A stretch of 64,000 bases of DNA from the NCBI GenBank assembly GCA_946615905.1, contig CAMOIE010000006.1, positions 1 to 64,000 on the forward strand, read 5' to 3'. A program made the translations under genes and the position numbers. The notes beneath the pieces are model-generated. The model saw only the letters and a program-made list of their open reading frames with translations, ran no database searches and had not been told where the DNA came from. This document shows positions 1-8,882 of this stretch, piece by piece (positions within the stretch are counted from its first letter, which is position 1; each line of letters starts with the position of its first letter). The DNA comes from an uncultured Treponema sp. (GTDB lineage Bacteria > Spirochaetota > Spirochaetia > Treponematales > Treponemataceae).

Positions 1-1077
1 ACCTGTTGAGTCAATCTTGAAGTTGTCAAGGTAGCCCAATGTGTAGCCGTCCTGGTAGAAAGCCTTTGTTGAAGACTTTGAGGCAGACTGGGTGATTGTG
101 TCGCGCATGGAGCCGATTGTTCCAAGGTTGATGTTCATGGTCTGGCGGGCGGGAGTTCCGTCCTCGTTGGGATTGGCGTCAGGAACATTGTATGAAGCCT
201 GGAGGATAATCTCACCATCCGGGTTTGAGTTGTTGTTGGCTGAGTCAGTCACAGAGCGGAGAGTTCCCATGTTGTCGAATGAGACATAGAAGAAGTTCTC
301 CTCGCCGTCAGTGGTTCCGAGTCCGATTCTTGTCTGACGCTCGTCAGCGGCCTCCGGGTCAATCTGAACTTCTGCTCTCCAGCGGTTGGGGTTTCCCTCG
401 ACCGGAGCTTTTGTGAAGTTCACTGCCAGCTGGTGGGCATTGCCGAATGAGTCGTAGATTTTGAATTCAGTGTTCCAAGTTCCCTTTGCGATGTCCGCTT
501 CTGTCGGATTGTCGGGAATCAAGGGAGTGTTCTTGTTGAGGTTGCAGGCAAAGTTGATGTTCTGGGTAGCCTTTGCCGGGTCTTTTGAGCCGACCGGAAT
601 CGTGATGTCAGTGGGGCTTGCGGCTGTCTGGACAATCATCTCGCCGTTAAGCTCGCGGGCCATCCATCCCTGAACGCGGTAGCCGTTTGATGGATTCACA
701 AGTGTTCCCTGGTTGTCGAGAGAGAATGCACCGGCGCGGGTGTAGTAGGTCTTCTCACCGTTTTTTTCGATGAAGAAGCCGTTTCCCTGAATGGCGACAT
801 CAGTTGAGATTCCTGTTGACTGCAAGTTTCCCTGAGTGAAAACAGTGTCAATCGCTGCGACAGTCATTCCAAGTCCAACTTCCTTGGGGTTCACACCGCC
901 GACTTCCTCAGTCGGTTTTGCGGCTCCAGAAAGCTGCTGGCTGATCATGTCCTGAAAGTTCACGCGACCGCGTTTAAAACCTGTCGTGTTGACGTTGGCG
1001 ATGTTGTTGCCGATTACGTCCATTCTTGTCTGGTGATTCTGCAAACCTGAAACACCTGAATAAAGTGATCTCATCAT
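1..1077 (-). CDS. flgE: Flagellar hook protein FlgE (C-terminus beyond window)
   Basis: Subunit of the hook joining the periplasmic flagellar rod to the filament. Translating the complement gives an N-terminus starting [11 protein letters not shown], then an [12 protein letters not shown] segment typical of rod/hook proteins; 359 codons are in the window and the frame stays open to base 1. The start at 1077 has an AGAGGG Shine-Dalgarno about 8 nt upstream; the second Met at 1074 is possible. Numbered from 1077, residue 165 is Lys and residue 178 is Cys, the two positions known to form the lysinoalanine cross-link between hook subunits in Treponema denticola. It is the last visible gene of flbB-fliK-flgD-flgE. 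In other treponemes flbD and motA follow directly; here they lie about 44 kb away in this window. Confidence 0.96.
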   Translation of the reverse strand, partial: MMRSLYSGVSGLQNHQTRMDVIGNNIANVNTTGFKRGRVNFQDMISQQLSGAAKPTEEVGGVNPKEVGLGMTVAAIDTVFTQGNLQSTGISTDVAIQGNGFFIEKNGEKTYYTRAGAFSLDNQGTLVNPSNGYRVQGWMARELNGEMIVQTAASPTDITIPVGSKDPAKATQNINFACNLNKNTPLIPDNPTEADIAKGTWNTEFKIYDSFGNAHQLAVNFTKAPVEGNPNRWRAEVQIDPEAADERQTRIGLGTTDGEENFFYVSFDNMGTLRSVTDSANNNSNPDGEIILQASYNVPDANPNEDGTPARQTMNINLGTIGSMRDTITQSASKSSTKAFYQDGYTLGYLDNFKIDSTG

Positions 1078-1121
1078 ATAGCTACCCTCTTAACAATTTA
1101 CAATTTACACTGAACAATTTC

Positions 1122-1601
1122 TCAGTTGTAGACGGCCTTGATTCTGTCCATGTTGTAGAAGACTCCGTTCACCTGAACCTGCGGGTTCTCGCCACGGGTC
1201 GCCGCGTCAACGACTCCTGTTGAAACCGCCCCGTTGTCCTCAATCTGAACTGTGCGTCCCAAAACAGACTGTGCCTCACTTGAGTTCACAAGTGCCTGGA
1301 GCTTCTGGAATGACTGGTTCATGTTGCTCATCTGCTCAAGGGATGAGAACTGGGCCATCTGTGCGATGAACTCGGTGTTTTCCATCGGGCTTGTGGGATC
1401 CTGGTTTGTCATCTGAGCCATCAGGAGTTTCAAAAAGTCATCCTTTCCGAGTTCCTGGCTGGGCTTTCGGCCGTTGACGTTAAGAGTCTTGTTGTAAAAG
1501 TCAACCGCCATCTGATTTTTGGCTTTTTCCTCAGGACTCATCATCGCCAAGTCTGACAATGATTTTGTGCCCTCAACAGAATTAATTCCCGTCATGTCCA
1601 T
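1122..1601 (-). CDS. flgD: Flagellar hook capping protein FlgD
   Basis: Scaffold that caps the growing hook and is needed for FlgE polymerisation in the periplasm. The 159-residue product has the conserved FlgD core: a GKDDFLKLLMAQMTNQDP segment around residue 52, followed by an EFIAQMAQFSSLEQM segment and a short C-terminal region ending in VNGVFYNMDRIKAV. It is short for the family, whose enteric members exceed 200 residues; only a small domain follows the conserved N-terminal half. It lies 17 nt after fliK and 44 nt before flgE, in the standard hook gene order fliK-flgD-flgE, so it is probably cotranscribed. Confidence 0.95.
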   Translation of the reverse strand: MDMTGINSVEGTKSLSDLAMMSPEEKAKNQMAVDFYNKTLNVNGRKPSQELGKDDFLKLLMAQMTNQDPTSPMENTEFIAQMAQFSSLEQMSNMNQSFQKLQALVNSSEAQSVLGRTVQIEDNGAVSTGVVDAATRGENPQVQVNGVFYNMDRIKAVYN

Positions 1602-1617
1602 ATCTTCTCCATTTCTC

Positions 1618-3129
1618 CTAAGCTACGATGTCAACCGCGTAGTCGCCGCCGGAAGTCCAAGAGCCTTGAGAGGGGCTGTCCATCTGTGTGACAAACTCGC
1701 CGTAGCTCTGGCTCGCCATAAAGAATCCGTCTGAATTCTGCTGGTTATTGTTCTGTCCGTTCTGGGCAAAACTCTGGTTATTCTGACCGCCAAAGTCCAA
1801 ATTGAATGAACCGGCCTCGAATCCCTGCTGGGTGAAGGCCGCTTTCAATTCGGCAATCGAAGACTTAAAGGCTTCGTAGGCTTCCTGCGAATGAACAGTG
1901 ATTTGCCCTGTAATTACTTTATCGGAAAGTGAGAGCGCAATCTTAACATTTCCCAACTTTTCCGGGTGCAAAATCAAATTGATAGAGCCTTTGTTTCCGT
2001 CCTTCAAGACGATGTTGCCTGCACGGACGAATTCGGGGGCATTCTCAGCCACGGCATTGTTGAGCATCGCCTGGAATGTGGAGCCGTTCGCGCTTGCAGT
2101 CTGGGAATTGGCGGAAGTAATGTTCTGCTCAGCTCCATGAGCCATCTCCAAAGTCATCTGGACAGACGGTGTTCCGTCAGAATTGTAGTTCACGTTGAGA
2201 GCCTGTTTTTCCGCTGACTTTGCGGCGGCTTTTACGGCAACGTTCTTATCCTCGACATTCTGGCTTGTGCGAAAGTCATGTACAGTAAACTGGACTTTTT
2301 TGCCCTTCTCGCCCAGGTCTTTTGCGTCTTTTTTATCATTGAGGTCGTTCTTTGAGTCAAGGCGGGCGTTTTCAGCGGTGAATTTCGCATTCTTTTCCGC
2401 CGCTGCCAAAAAGTCTTTCGGGGACTCAAGGGCAAGCTCCTGGGCATCCTGCAAAAGCTGCTCTGGATTCTGGCTCATTTTAAGAAGGTCATCGAGATTC
2501 TCAGCGTTCTTCAAAAGCTCATCGAGGTCTGCCGAGGTCAAATCTTCAATATTTATGCCATGACTTGCCTCTGTCTTTGAGAGCCAGTCAATTTCTTTTG
2601 CTGTAACTTTTTCTGCCATAAATTCTCCTTCGACCTCCTTAAGATTTTTTACATTTTCATTTGACTTTTTTTGATTCTGAACCAGACGATTCAAAAGTGA
2701 AAGCTGGCGGGCGAGTGAATCAGAAAGCTCTGACTTCTCTTTTTTGTCATTTTCGGAATATTTTTTTACACTTTCTTCTTTGGAGTCAGATTTTGAGACT
2801 TTTTCGTCTTTAGAAGTTTTTTCAGCTGCTTTAGAGTCTGCAACTTCCACATTCGCGGCATTGACATCAGAATCCATTTTTTCGACTTTCTGGACTTCCT
2901 GATTTTTCTGGCCTGGATTTGCAGAAATCGGTTCTTTTTCGACTTTTTCTGATTTTTTGTTCATGCGGGCTTCTTCGAGCCTTTTATTCTGGGCTTCCGT
3001 CTCGGCACGGAGAGAATCCAAAAATGAAGTATTTTCTCCAGAAGTTTTCGGTGCTTCCTTTTGAATCTGCGGAATGAACTGTTCCAGTGACTGAGACTGG
3101 TTTGACTGATATGCCTGAAGTAACTGCAT
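1618..3129 (-). CDS. fliK: Flagellar hook-length control protein FliK
   Basis: Secreted molecular ruler that stops hook growth and switches export specificity at FlhB. Of the 503 residues, the first ~300 are highly charged and low in complexity (Lys/Glu/Ser/Asp-rich, with runs such as EKVEKEP and KDEKVSKSDSKEE), as expected for the extended ruler part. The C-terminal ~110 residues hold the conserved FliK globular domain, including LILHPEKLGNVKIALSLSD and an EAFKSSIAELKAAF helix, then a Gln/Asn-rich tail. Its place just before flgD and flgE is the normal one (this gene has also been called tap1 or flbC in spirochaetes). The low-complexity half will score poorly in searches, but the C-terminal domain makes the call. 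Confidence 0.9.
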   Translation of the reverse strand: MQLLQAYQSNQSQSLEQFIPQIQKEAPKTSGENTSFLDSLRAETEAQNKRLEEARMNKKSEKVEKEPISANPGQKNQEVQKVEKMDSDVNAANVEVADSKAAEKTSKDEKVSKSDSKEESVKKYSENDKKEKSELSDSLARQLSLLNRLVQNQKKSNENVKNLKEVEGEFMAEKVTAKEIDWLSKTEASHGINIEDLTSADLDELLKNAENLDDLLKMSQNPEQLLQDAQELALESPKDFLAAAEKNAKFTAENARLDSKNDLNDKKDAKDLGEKGKKVQFTVHDFRTSQNVEDKNVAVKAAAKSAEKQALNVNYNSDGTPSVQMTLEMAHGAEQNITSANSQTASANGSTFQAMLNNAVAENAPEFVRAGNIVLKDGNKGSINLILHPEKLGNVKIALSLSDKVITGQITVHSQEAYEAFKSSIAELKAAFTQQGFEAGSFNLDFGGQNNQSFAQNGQNNNQQNSDGFFMASQSYGEFVTQMDSPSQGSWTSGGDYAVDIVA

Positions 3130-3244
3130 CTGAGACTCCTAAAAGAATTCCGCTTTTTGCAGGATTCTTCTTTTAGATAATCGTCAGATTTTTTTGGTCA
3201 GTTAAGGATTTTTTTACTGAAAATTACGGAAAAAGGGAGGATTT

Positions 3245-3874
3245 TTAGTCCAAGGTTTCCGGCTTGTTGGCCATCTTACGCTGAATTTCTGCGGCGCGGG
3301 CTGCGTCCATATTCATCAGCCATACGGAAGACAGGGATGCAGAACCTGCGGCTGCGGCAACCTCATCTTCCTTGCGGAGAATGTCGATAACGTCCTGGTC
3401 GTCCATTTTCTCAAGCTGGGCGACAGCGGTTTTAGGAGGCATACTTGAAAGATAGGTCACGCTGGTCTCGATATTGAGCTTGCGGTCATCGTATTTTTTG
3501 ACCTCATTGTTGAAAGTCTTCTCTCTCTCTTCCTGTGACTTCTGCCTGTCCTCAAGTTCCTTAGCGACGGCCTCATTCTGATCCTCGGCGCGGGAAATGT
3601 CGCTCTCACGCTTGTCCAGCTCCTCCTTTCTCAAATCAAGGGCCTCAAGCCTTTTTGCAAGGCGGTCATCGTCCAAGTCGGCGACGAGGGGTTTTGTTTG
3701 TGTGGAAGTAATCGAAGTCTGCGGGGCAAGGCCGAAAATCTTATAGACAGGGGTAAAAAGTTTTTTGGCATTCACTACGCCCAGATAGTCAAACCACATA
3801 AGTCCACCCAATGCCATGATTATAATCAAAAAGAGAAGGACAATAGATTTTCCGATTCCGTGACTGCGTGCCAT
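3245..3874 (-). CDS. flbB: Flagellar collar protein FlbB (MotE/MgtE-N-like)
   Basis: The 209-residue product has one membrane helix near residues 12-31, then a long charged coiled coil (about 65-135, including RLEALDLRKEELDKRESD), then a C-terminal MgtE-N/MotE-like segment with MPPKTAVAQLEKMDDQDVID and DAARAAEIQRKM. This matches FlbB, the spirochaete-specific periplasmic collar protein needed for correct flagellar orientation in Borrelia. The start has a GGGAG Shine-Dalgarno about 9 nt upstream. It is the first gene of the local block flbB-fliK-flgD-flgE. Canonically fliI and fliJ come directly upstream, but here an unrelated secreted-protein gene does, so the block has its own promoter (see 3908-3936). 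Confidence 0.85.
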   Translation of the reverse strand: MARSHGIGKSIVLLFLIIIMALGGLMWFDYLGVVNAKKLFTPVYKIFGLAPQTSITSTQTKPLVADLDDDRLAKRLEALDLRKEELDKRESDISRAEDQNEAVAKELEDRQKSQEEREKTFNNEVKKYDDRKLNIETSVTYLSSMPPKTAVAQLEKMDDQDVIDILRKEDEVAAAAGSASLSSVWLMNMDAARAAEIQRKMANKPETLD

Positions 3875-3907
3875 ATTAAATCTCCCACAAAATACTTCTA
3901 TAATTTT

Positions 3908-3936
3908 ATATTATAAATAAATTTAATTCAATTCAA
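3908..3936 (-). promoter_or_regulatory. Putative sigma-70-type promoter for flbB-fliK-flgD-flgE
   Basis: On the minus strand TTGAAT (3936-3931), a 17-nt spacer and TAATAT (3913-3908) lie 34 nt before the flbB start, in AT-rich DNA between the upstream gene's stop and flbB. Further TATAAA-like hexamers follow closely, so the exact -10 is uncertain. Confidence 0.45.
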
Positions 3937-3956
3937 CGCCGATACAAAAGCCCAAG

Positions 3957-6863
3957 CTAGAAATTCATGTTAAAAAGCAAGGATCCGTCAATCCGCCTCT
4001 CATCATCTTCCCGGTTGATATGGTAATTGATTTTACCGCCCAAAGAAAAAAGATAATTTGAGGAGGCAAAAAATCCCGTATTCGGGGTCAATTGGAATTC
4101 ACAGCCGGCCGAAATTGTATCACTATAATCATCGGCAGAAATTTCTTTTACTATTGTATTTGTTTTGCGGATATCCCAAAATTTTTCACTTTCATAAGAA
4201 ATCTTGCCGGTGTATGAGGCAAATAGCACTATTCTGTTCAAATAAAATGACACAGCAGGTATTCCCCTTTGAATCTCAAAGTCGTGGAGAATTAGCTTTC
4301 CGGAGAACGAGGCACAATAGTCCTGTTCAGGAAAAATACTTGCAGAAGCTGACAGGGGGAAGGGGCCAGGCAGACAGAATCCAACTGTTGCACCGCAGTT
4401 GTAGTATTTTTTCGCCTCAACCCTAGTAATCTTAGTCTTCCTTGACTGGTTCAAAAAAGGCTTTACATAAAAACCAAAAATCTGGCTGTAGCCCGGACGG
4501 ACTGTATGTAGGGTTGAAAAAATCAAATATTCATAGGCAGAAAATGCATGCCGCCTGTCATCAGACCGTACGACTTTCCTCTTATCACTGTCGGTAGGGT
4601 CTTTTACCGTATCCTTGGCCTTTCCGTAAAAATAGGAACCTTCCGCCCCAGCCTTCAGAGAGAATACCGACCTTGAGAAAATTCCGACTGACGTTGATGC
4701 CGAATTGTATGTTTGCAAAAATCCACCGGAGTCAAAAGTCACGGAACCTGACATTGAAAGAGCGGCCATATCGTTACCGGCCGTAAATGAAGCTCCTCCT
4801 CCCCCAGCTTTTGCAAGAGGACTGTAGCCGCCTGTAACAGAAGTTCTTAGCCCGCACCAGGGATCCGAAGTCATATATGTTGCCCCTAAAAGGCCGGAAA
4901 AGGATTGCTTCAAGTCGGATGAATAGATTCCAACCTGCCCCAAGGGGATAAAGGCACCTCTAAAACAATATGAAAAGGGATTGTAAGAAAGAACGTTGAT
5001 TTTTTCCTGGCCAGATTTTTCAGTGGAAAGGTCTTGCCCCTCTTCTTCCGGCAAAGAGTCCTCTCCCTGACCGGCTGGCTGGATTAAGATTCCCTCATAA
5101 AAGTCAATTTTTTCAGCAGGAATCCAATACACTTTTGAAGTCTCATAAAAATCAGCGGCAGAAAGCAAATTAGACCCGTCAAAAAAACAGTCGCCAAATG
5201 CCCCGGAATAATCATAGCTGGCAAAGAAAATTTTCTCACCTTCAGGGGAAAATTCCAGATATGCAGGGCGCGGAAGCATTTCCAATCCAATTTGCGCCCA
5301 CGAAAAATAAAGTCTGGGATTTCCGTTTTCATTTTTTGCAGCATGGAGATTGTGCAAAATCAGGCCAAGCCCATCATTAAGACCTTCAAGCGGCTGGGCA
5401 ACCTTGAGGGAAGCAATTTTTTTTCCATCGGCAGAAAATGAGTCGATTCGCCAGTAAAGGCCATTCTTAATTATGCAGGAGAAATTCTCACCGCCGTCAC
5501 TGGCAAATGAGGGACTTATTGAAGTCACAATCTCATCATTCTCAAGAGGGAGGGATATTTTTTCCCCATCAAAGGCATTTTTTTCATTCAGGGCAAAAAT
5601 CGTAATTTCATTTTTTCCGGGGGCAAAATTATAGGCCGCCAAAAAGTATTTTCCGTCCGCACGGACGACCGCAGGAGAGCGAAGGCCGTTTCCGCCAGGA
5701 TAAATTTTTTCATCATTTTTTGTATCCCAGATGAAAATCTCTGACTTCACATTCGACCGGCTCTTGTAATATCCGACAGCAAGGAATCTTCCGTCAGAGC
5801 TTGCAGAAAGAGAGGTTATTCCAGTGGCAAACATGACTTTTTTAGCCTTTTCATAGGAGCCTATAGTCTTTTTGCAAAAGAAAATACCTTTCGAGGCAGA
5901 GTCGTAAAAATAAAAGCCCCCGTCAAAATTGGCAAGGCAGGAAACTTTTGTATTTTTGTTTTTATACGGGGCAGGGGCAAAAAATTTGTAGTCATCCTGA
6001 TTTGCAGCCAGATCCAACGTCAAAGGCATAAGAGAAGATTTAAAATCCTTCCATGCACTTGTGACAGAAATTCCGTAGGTCTTTTTAAAAACTCCTGCCA
6101 CAAAAGAAAGGGAAGTCCAAGTTCCGGCATTTTTCCAAAATTCCCCGTATTTTTCCATTCCGTAAGTCTCTTGCAGGTATCTGGCAAACATGGAGCCAAA
6201 AATATAAGAGTCACTTCCGCCGGGGGGTGTGTCCCTTGCACCGGTAACATCGCGCCATGATGGAAAACGGTTTTCCAAAATCGCCTGGTAGACAATCTGT
6301 GTTGAATATGGATCGTTAAGTCGACCGTTCAAACCGTCCGCAGACTCAAAGGAAACAGTCGCCCCCTCTGACCAAAACTGAGACAAAGAAAGCCATGCAG
6401 GATTCAGGACATCTGCAAAAACCGAAGACATACCCCGCCAAAATGCTGACTTCATGTTGAAAGTGACCGCATGAGTCAGCTCATGATAGAAAATTGACTC
6501 TATCGGCCGTTCAAACATATCGAGATTGTTTTCCGGCGGATTATCATACAAAACAATTCTGTTGTAAAAAATCGCCGTAAAATAGGCGTTCGTCATTTGA
6601 ACTTGCCTCGTCAGAGTGACAGGAAAATGTTCAAAACCGAGCTTTTCAAGAGGATAATTGAGTTTTCCAGCAATTTCATCAAGATAGCCGTCAGCAACCG
6701 CTGCGATTTTTTTTGCAGAAGCCACGCACTCTTCTGGGTAAATTATGTCAAAATGCTGGGTCCTTATTTTCTGCATTTTTCCAGCCCCGGTCAGTTCTCC
6801 AGTTTTGGAAAAAAGCGAAAATAAATTCAAGAATAAAAAAGCGAGGAATATGACTCTCTTCAA
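3957..6863 (-). CDS. Secreted metallopeptidase-like protein with propeller and barrel-like regions
   Basis: 968 residues with an N-terminal signal peptide (about 1-20). A zinc-peptidase signature HELTH lies at residues 127-131, with a WSEG segment whose Glu166 could be the third zinc ligand (gluzincin pattern). The middle (about 270-610) has repeating strand-rich segments such as ASSDGRFLAVGYY, resembling a TolB/WD-type beta-propeller. The C-terminal third alternates aromatic and small residues and ends in Phe (LLFNMNF), as outer-membrane beta-barrels do. I infer an envelope protein with its peptidase domain in the periplasm or at the surface; the substrate is unknown. The start is TTG with AGGTG about 9 nt upstream; no in-frame ATG would retain the signal peptide. 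It lies 33 nt downstream of hexokinase on the same strand. Confidence 0.6.
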   Translation of the reverse strand: MKRVIFLAFLFLNLFSLFSKTGELTGAGKMQKIRTQHFDIIYPEECVASAKKIAAVADGYLDEIAGKLNYPLEKLGFEHFPVTLTRQVQMTNAYFTAIFYNRIVLYDNPPENNLDMFERPIESIFYHELTHAVTFNMKSAFWRGMSSVFADVLNPAWLSLSQFWSEGATVSFESADGLNGRLNDPYSTQIVYQAILENRFPSWRDVTGARDTPPGGSDSYIFGSMFARYLQETYGMEKYGEFWKNAGTWTSLSFVAGVFKKTYGISVTSAWKDFKSSLMPLTLDLAANQDDYKFFAPAPYKNKNTKVSCLANFDGGFYFYDSASKGIFFCKKTIGSYEKAKKVMFATGITSLSASSDGRFLAVGYYKSRSNVKSEIFIWDTKNDEKIYPGGNGLRSPAVVRADGKYFLAAYNFAPGKNEITIFALNEKNAFDGEKISLPLENDEIVTSISPSFASDGGENFSCIIKNGLYWRIDSFSADGKKIASLKVAQPLEGLNDGLGLILHNLHAAKNENGNPRLYFSWAQIGLEMLPRPAYLEFSPEGEKIFFASYDYSGAFGDCFFDGSNLLSAADFYETSKVYWIPAEKIDFYEGILIQPAGQGEDSLPEEEGQDLSTEKSGQEKINVLSYNPFSYCFRGAFIPLGQVGIYSSDLKQSFSGLLGATYMTSDPWCGLRTSVTGGYSPLAKAGGGGASFTAGNDMAALSMSGSVTFDSGGFLQTYNSASTSVGIFSRSVFSLKAGAEGSYFYGKAKDTVKDPTDSDKRKVVRSDDRRHAFSAYEYLIFSTLHTVRPGYSQIFGFYVKPFLNQSRKTKITRVEAKKYYNCGATVGFCLPGPFPLSASASIFPEQDYCASFSGKLILHDFEIQRGIPAVSFYLNRIVLFASYTGKISYESEKFWDIRKTNTIVKEISADDYSDTISAGCEFQLTPNTGFFASSNYLFSLGGKINYHINREDDERRIDGSLLFNMNF

Positions 6864-6896
6864 TTATTTGTCACCTATTTGTCACATTGACTATTT

Positions 6897-8168
6897 TTAT
6901 TCCAGCGCGCCAACGGCAGTTCCAAGAGTGATGTCATTTTCCATTGAAATCAGCTCAAAGTGAATTCCGCGTTTTTCAGTCAGGAATTCAAGGAGAAGGC
7001 GGGAAACCATCTCTTTAAGTCCGTAGGTCTTGTGGAAAGTCGTGCCGTCACAGAGGACGCAGACAGGCTCCGATGATTTTTTCCCCTCGCCCGTCATCAA
7101 AACGCTTGTGGCTATGATTGCCGCAGCATAAGAGGCCGACCTGCTGACAGCTGCCATTGAAAGCTCGTGAATAAGCTCGACATCTTCTTTTGTGGCGGCC
7201 GCATTGGAAAGAAGGCCCTCCTTTGCCGGGAAGTGCATGAAGAGGTCAGCGTCAAAAAGCCCCAGGCTGTCAATGCCCAAGATATTCTTGCAAGTCTCCT
7301 GAGAAAAAAGCCCCTCTTCTGAAGCAGAACGCAAAATCTGCAAAATCACGCCGCCCAAATATGCCCCGGACGACGCCTTTTCAATCAAAGAAAGCCCCTG
7401 ATGCTCCCTGCCCTTGTCCAAGGCAATGTCAACGTCGGAGGATTTTATATTCGAGAATTTGCCGCACTCGCAGTCGATAATCTGCCGGTCGATTTTATAG
7501 GCAGGGTCAGTCTTTTGGATGTAGGCTGCGTTAAGACCTGTTCCCAAAATAAAGCCGACATAAGAAGAATAAGACTTTCCTCCGCTGTCAGCCGCGCCTG
7601 CCAAAAGGGCGGAAACGGTGTCGTTCATCAGAGAGATTCCATTGATTTTGCTCCAACCCAAGGACTCCAGTTTTTCCTTCAGGTTTTTGCCGATTGGAAG
7701 CCCCAGAACGGAGGAAGCCTTAATTTCCTTTGTAAAGCAGGTCGGAATTCCATCGCCTTCCTTTGTGATTTCCATCGGATATGAGAAGCAAAAGCCGATT
7801 CTGTCAGCCTTATCCTTTAGATAGGAAATATTTTCCGCAATCGTGTCGAAGAATTCCTCTTTTGAGACCTCGCACTTGATTCCCGGCATGGAAGTTTTTT
7901 TTAAGTCAGAAATCGATGGCTTTCCCTCAGCGTCAAAAGTGACAAGGCAGGAGCGGAAATTCGTTCCGCCCGCATCGATTACGATTACCTTCTGATTTTT
8001 CGGCGGATTTTTCGGGATGTCCGCCCAAGTGCGGATCATGTCGCTGTCGGATTCTTTGCCGGAAAGTCCGGCCTTCATGTCGGCCATCAAATCGCTGACA
8101 GTTTTTTCAATGTCAGGGCAATTTTCAAAATTGTGCTTTTTCAAAAAAGAAGAAATTTTTTCATTCAT
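6897..8168 (-). CDS. hxk: Hexokinase
   Basis: ATP-dependent phosphorylation of hexoses, the first step of glycolysis, in the cytoplasm. The 423-residue protein is of the eukaryotic-type hexokinase family found in treponemes, not the short bacterial glucokinase family. Visible are the phosphate-1 segment VIVIDAGGTNFRSCLV near residue 63, a sugar-binding region with GFCFSYP and an LMNDTVSALLAG segment carrying the catalytic Asp, and the adenosine-side VCVLCDGTTFHKT. No Shine-Dalgarno precedes the ATG. Instead a perfect TATAAT (minus strand 8182-8177) lies 8 nt before it with a poor -35, suggesting a very short leader. The secreted peptidase-like gene follows after 28 nt. Confidence 0.9.
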   Translation of the reverse strand: MNEKISSFLKKHNFENCPDIEKTVSDLMADMKAGLSGKESDSDMIRTWADIPKNPPKNQKVIVIDAGGTNFRSCLVTFDAEGKPSISDLKKTSMPGIKCEVSKEEFFDTIAENISYLKDKADRIGFCFSYPMEITKEGDGIPTCFTKEIKASSVLGLPIGKNLKEKLESLGWSKINGISLMNDTVSALLAGAADSGGKSYSSYVGFILGTGLNAAYIQKTDPAYKIDRQIIDCECGKFSNIKSSDVDIALDKGREHQGLSLIEKASSGAYLGGVILQILRSASEEGLFSQETCKNILGIDSLGLFDADLFMHFPAKEGLLSNAAATKEDVELIHELSMAAVSRSASYAAAIIATSVLMTGEGKKSSEPVCVLCDGTTFHKTYGLKEMVSRLLLEFLTEKRGIHFELISMENDITLGTAVGALE

Positions 8169-8309
8169 AATGAGACATTATAAAGCACAAATCAAAGTAA
8201 AGAAAGTTTCTTTTTTGCATTCTCCAACAGATTATGCACCAGAGTGAACGTCCGGTCGGAGTGGAGGAAAAAACTATCATGCGGCAAAGGGGCGAATAGT
8301 GACCCACAT

Positions 8310-8338
8310 TTGACAAATTTCCACACCAGCCTTAAACT
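8310..8338 (+). promoter_or_regulatory. Promoter TTGACA-17-TAAACT, 6 nt before ATG
   Basis: A perfect -35 TTGACA (8310-8315), a 17-nt spacer and TAAACT (8333-8338). The start codon at 8345 is only 6 nt beyond the -10, and TATCCC between them has no Shine-Dalgarno, so transcription should begin at or next to the ATG (leaderless mRNA). The rest of 8169-8309, between two divergent genes, holds no other gene I can support. Confidence 0.6.
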
Positions 8339-8344
8339 TATCCC

Positions 8345-8752
8345 ATGCCTGCACAAAATGCCCACCTTGCCCTATCATTGATTGACGAGATTGAACCCGT
8401 CCTTGACGCTGCGGAACGATCTCTTTCTTCCGCCCGCACATGGGGAATCATTGACATGTTCGGTGGAGGATTCTTCACAGACTTAATCAAGCACTCAAAA
8501 CTCCGCAATGCCCAAAATTCGATGGACGAGGCCTCCTACCTGCTCTCTCAGCTCCAGCAGACTCTCTCGCAGATACAGGTTCCGGCAGACTCAGACATGA
8601 GACTCGGGGGCTTTTTGACTTTCGCGGACTTTTTCTTTGACGGAATCTTTGTAGATGCCTATGTCTTCTCAAAAATTCTCTCAAGCCTAGACCACGTGCG
8701 CACGCTCCAAGACCGCCTAATCCGGCTCCGCGACTATCTTGAGCGGATGTAA
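8345..8752 (+). CDS. Conserved-looking small cytoplasmic protein, function unknown
   Basis: 135 residues with no signal peptide. The sequence looks alpha-helical: two amphipathic stretches (about 5-30 and 58-82, the latter rich in Leu/Gln) flank a glycine-rich IIDMFGGGFFTDLIKHSK segment near 34-52 and a hydrophobic FADFFFDGIFVDAYVFSKIL stretch near 93-112. It ends in a charged helix RTLQDRLIRLRDYLERM. I do not assign a family. It stands alone between hexokinase (divergent) and pncB (same direction, with its own promoter). The start is set by a strong promoter 6 nt upstream and no Shine-Dalgarno. A 91-residue ORF on the opposite strand is a shadow. Confidence 0.7.
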   Translation: MPAQNAHLALSLIDEIEPVLDAAERSLSSARTWGIIDMFGGGFFTDLIKHSKLRNAQNSMDEASYLLSQLQQTLSQIQVPADSDMRLGGFLTFADFFFDGIFVDAYVFSKILSSLDHVRTLQDRLIRLRDYLERM

Positions 8753-8768
8753 ATGCCTTCATAAAAAT

Positions 8769-8797
8769 TTGACTAAATTCCCTCCTAAACGTAAAAT
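8769..8797 (+). promoter_or_regulatory. Promoter of pncB, TTGACT-17-TAAAAT
   Basis: TTGACT at 8769-8774 and TAAAAT at 8792-8797 with exactly 17 nt between them. Predicted transcription starts near 8804, leaving a leader of about 79 nt before the pncB ATG. Confidence 0.6.
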
Positions 8798-8810
8798 AGA
8801 GCGATAATGT

Positions 8811-8839
8811 CGGTTTTTACCGCAGATGCTGTCGGTAAA
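8811..8839 (+). promoter_or_regulatory. Alternative hairpins in the pncB leader
   Basis: Within the predicted 79-nt leader, TTTACCG (8816-8822) can pair with CGGTAAA (8833-8839). The same ACCG can instead pair with CGGT at 8811-8814 across a four-T loop. The two pairings exclude each other, as in a small switch or attenuator. No known riboswitch class is recognised and no U-run follows, so regulation here is only a suggestion. Confidence 0.3.
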
Positions 8840-8882
8840 CGCTGGAGAAAAACATTAGGGATTTTATTTTACGGAGTCTTTT

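Noticed and set aside
2195-2563. 122-residue plus-strand frame inside fliK
   Set aside because: Shadow of the Lys/Glu/Ala-rich fliK codons; no family resemblance or ribosome site.
3918-3945. TAAA-N16-GCCGATAC on the plus strand, a sigma-28-like match
   Set aside because: It points into the antisense of the secreted peptidase-like gene, no plus-strand gene follows, and the spacer is one base too long; probably chance in AT-rich DNA.
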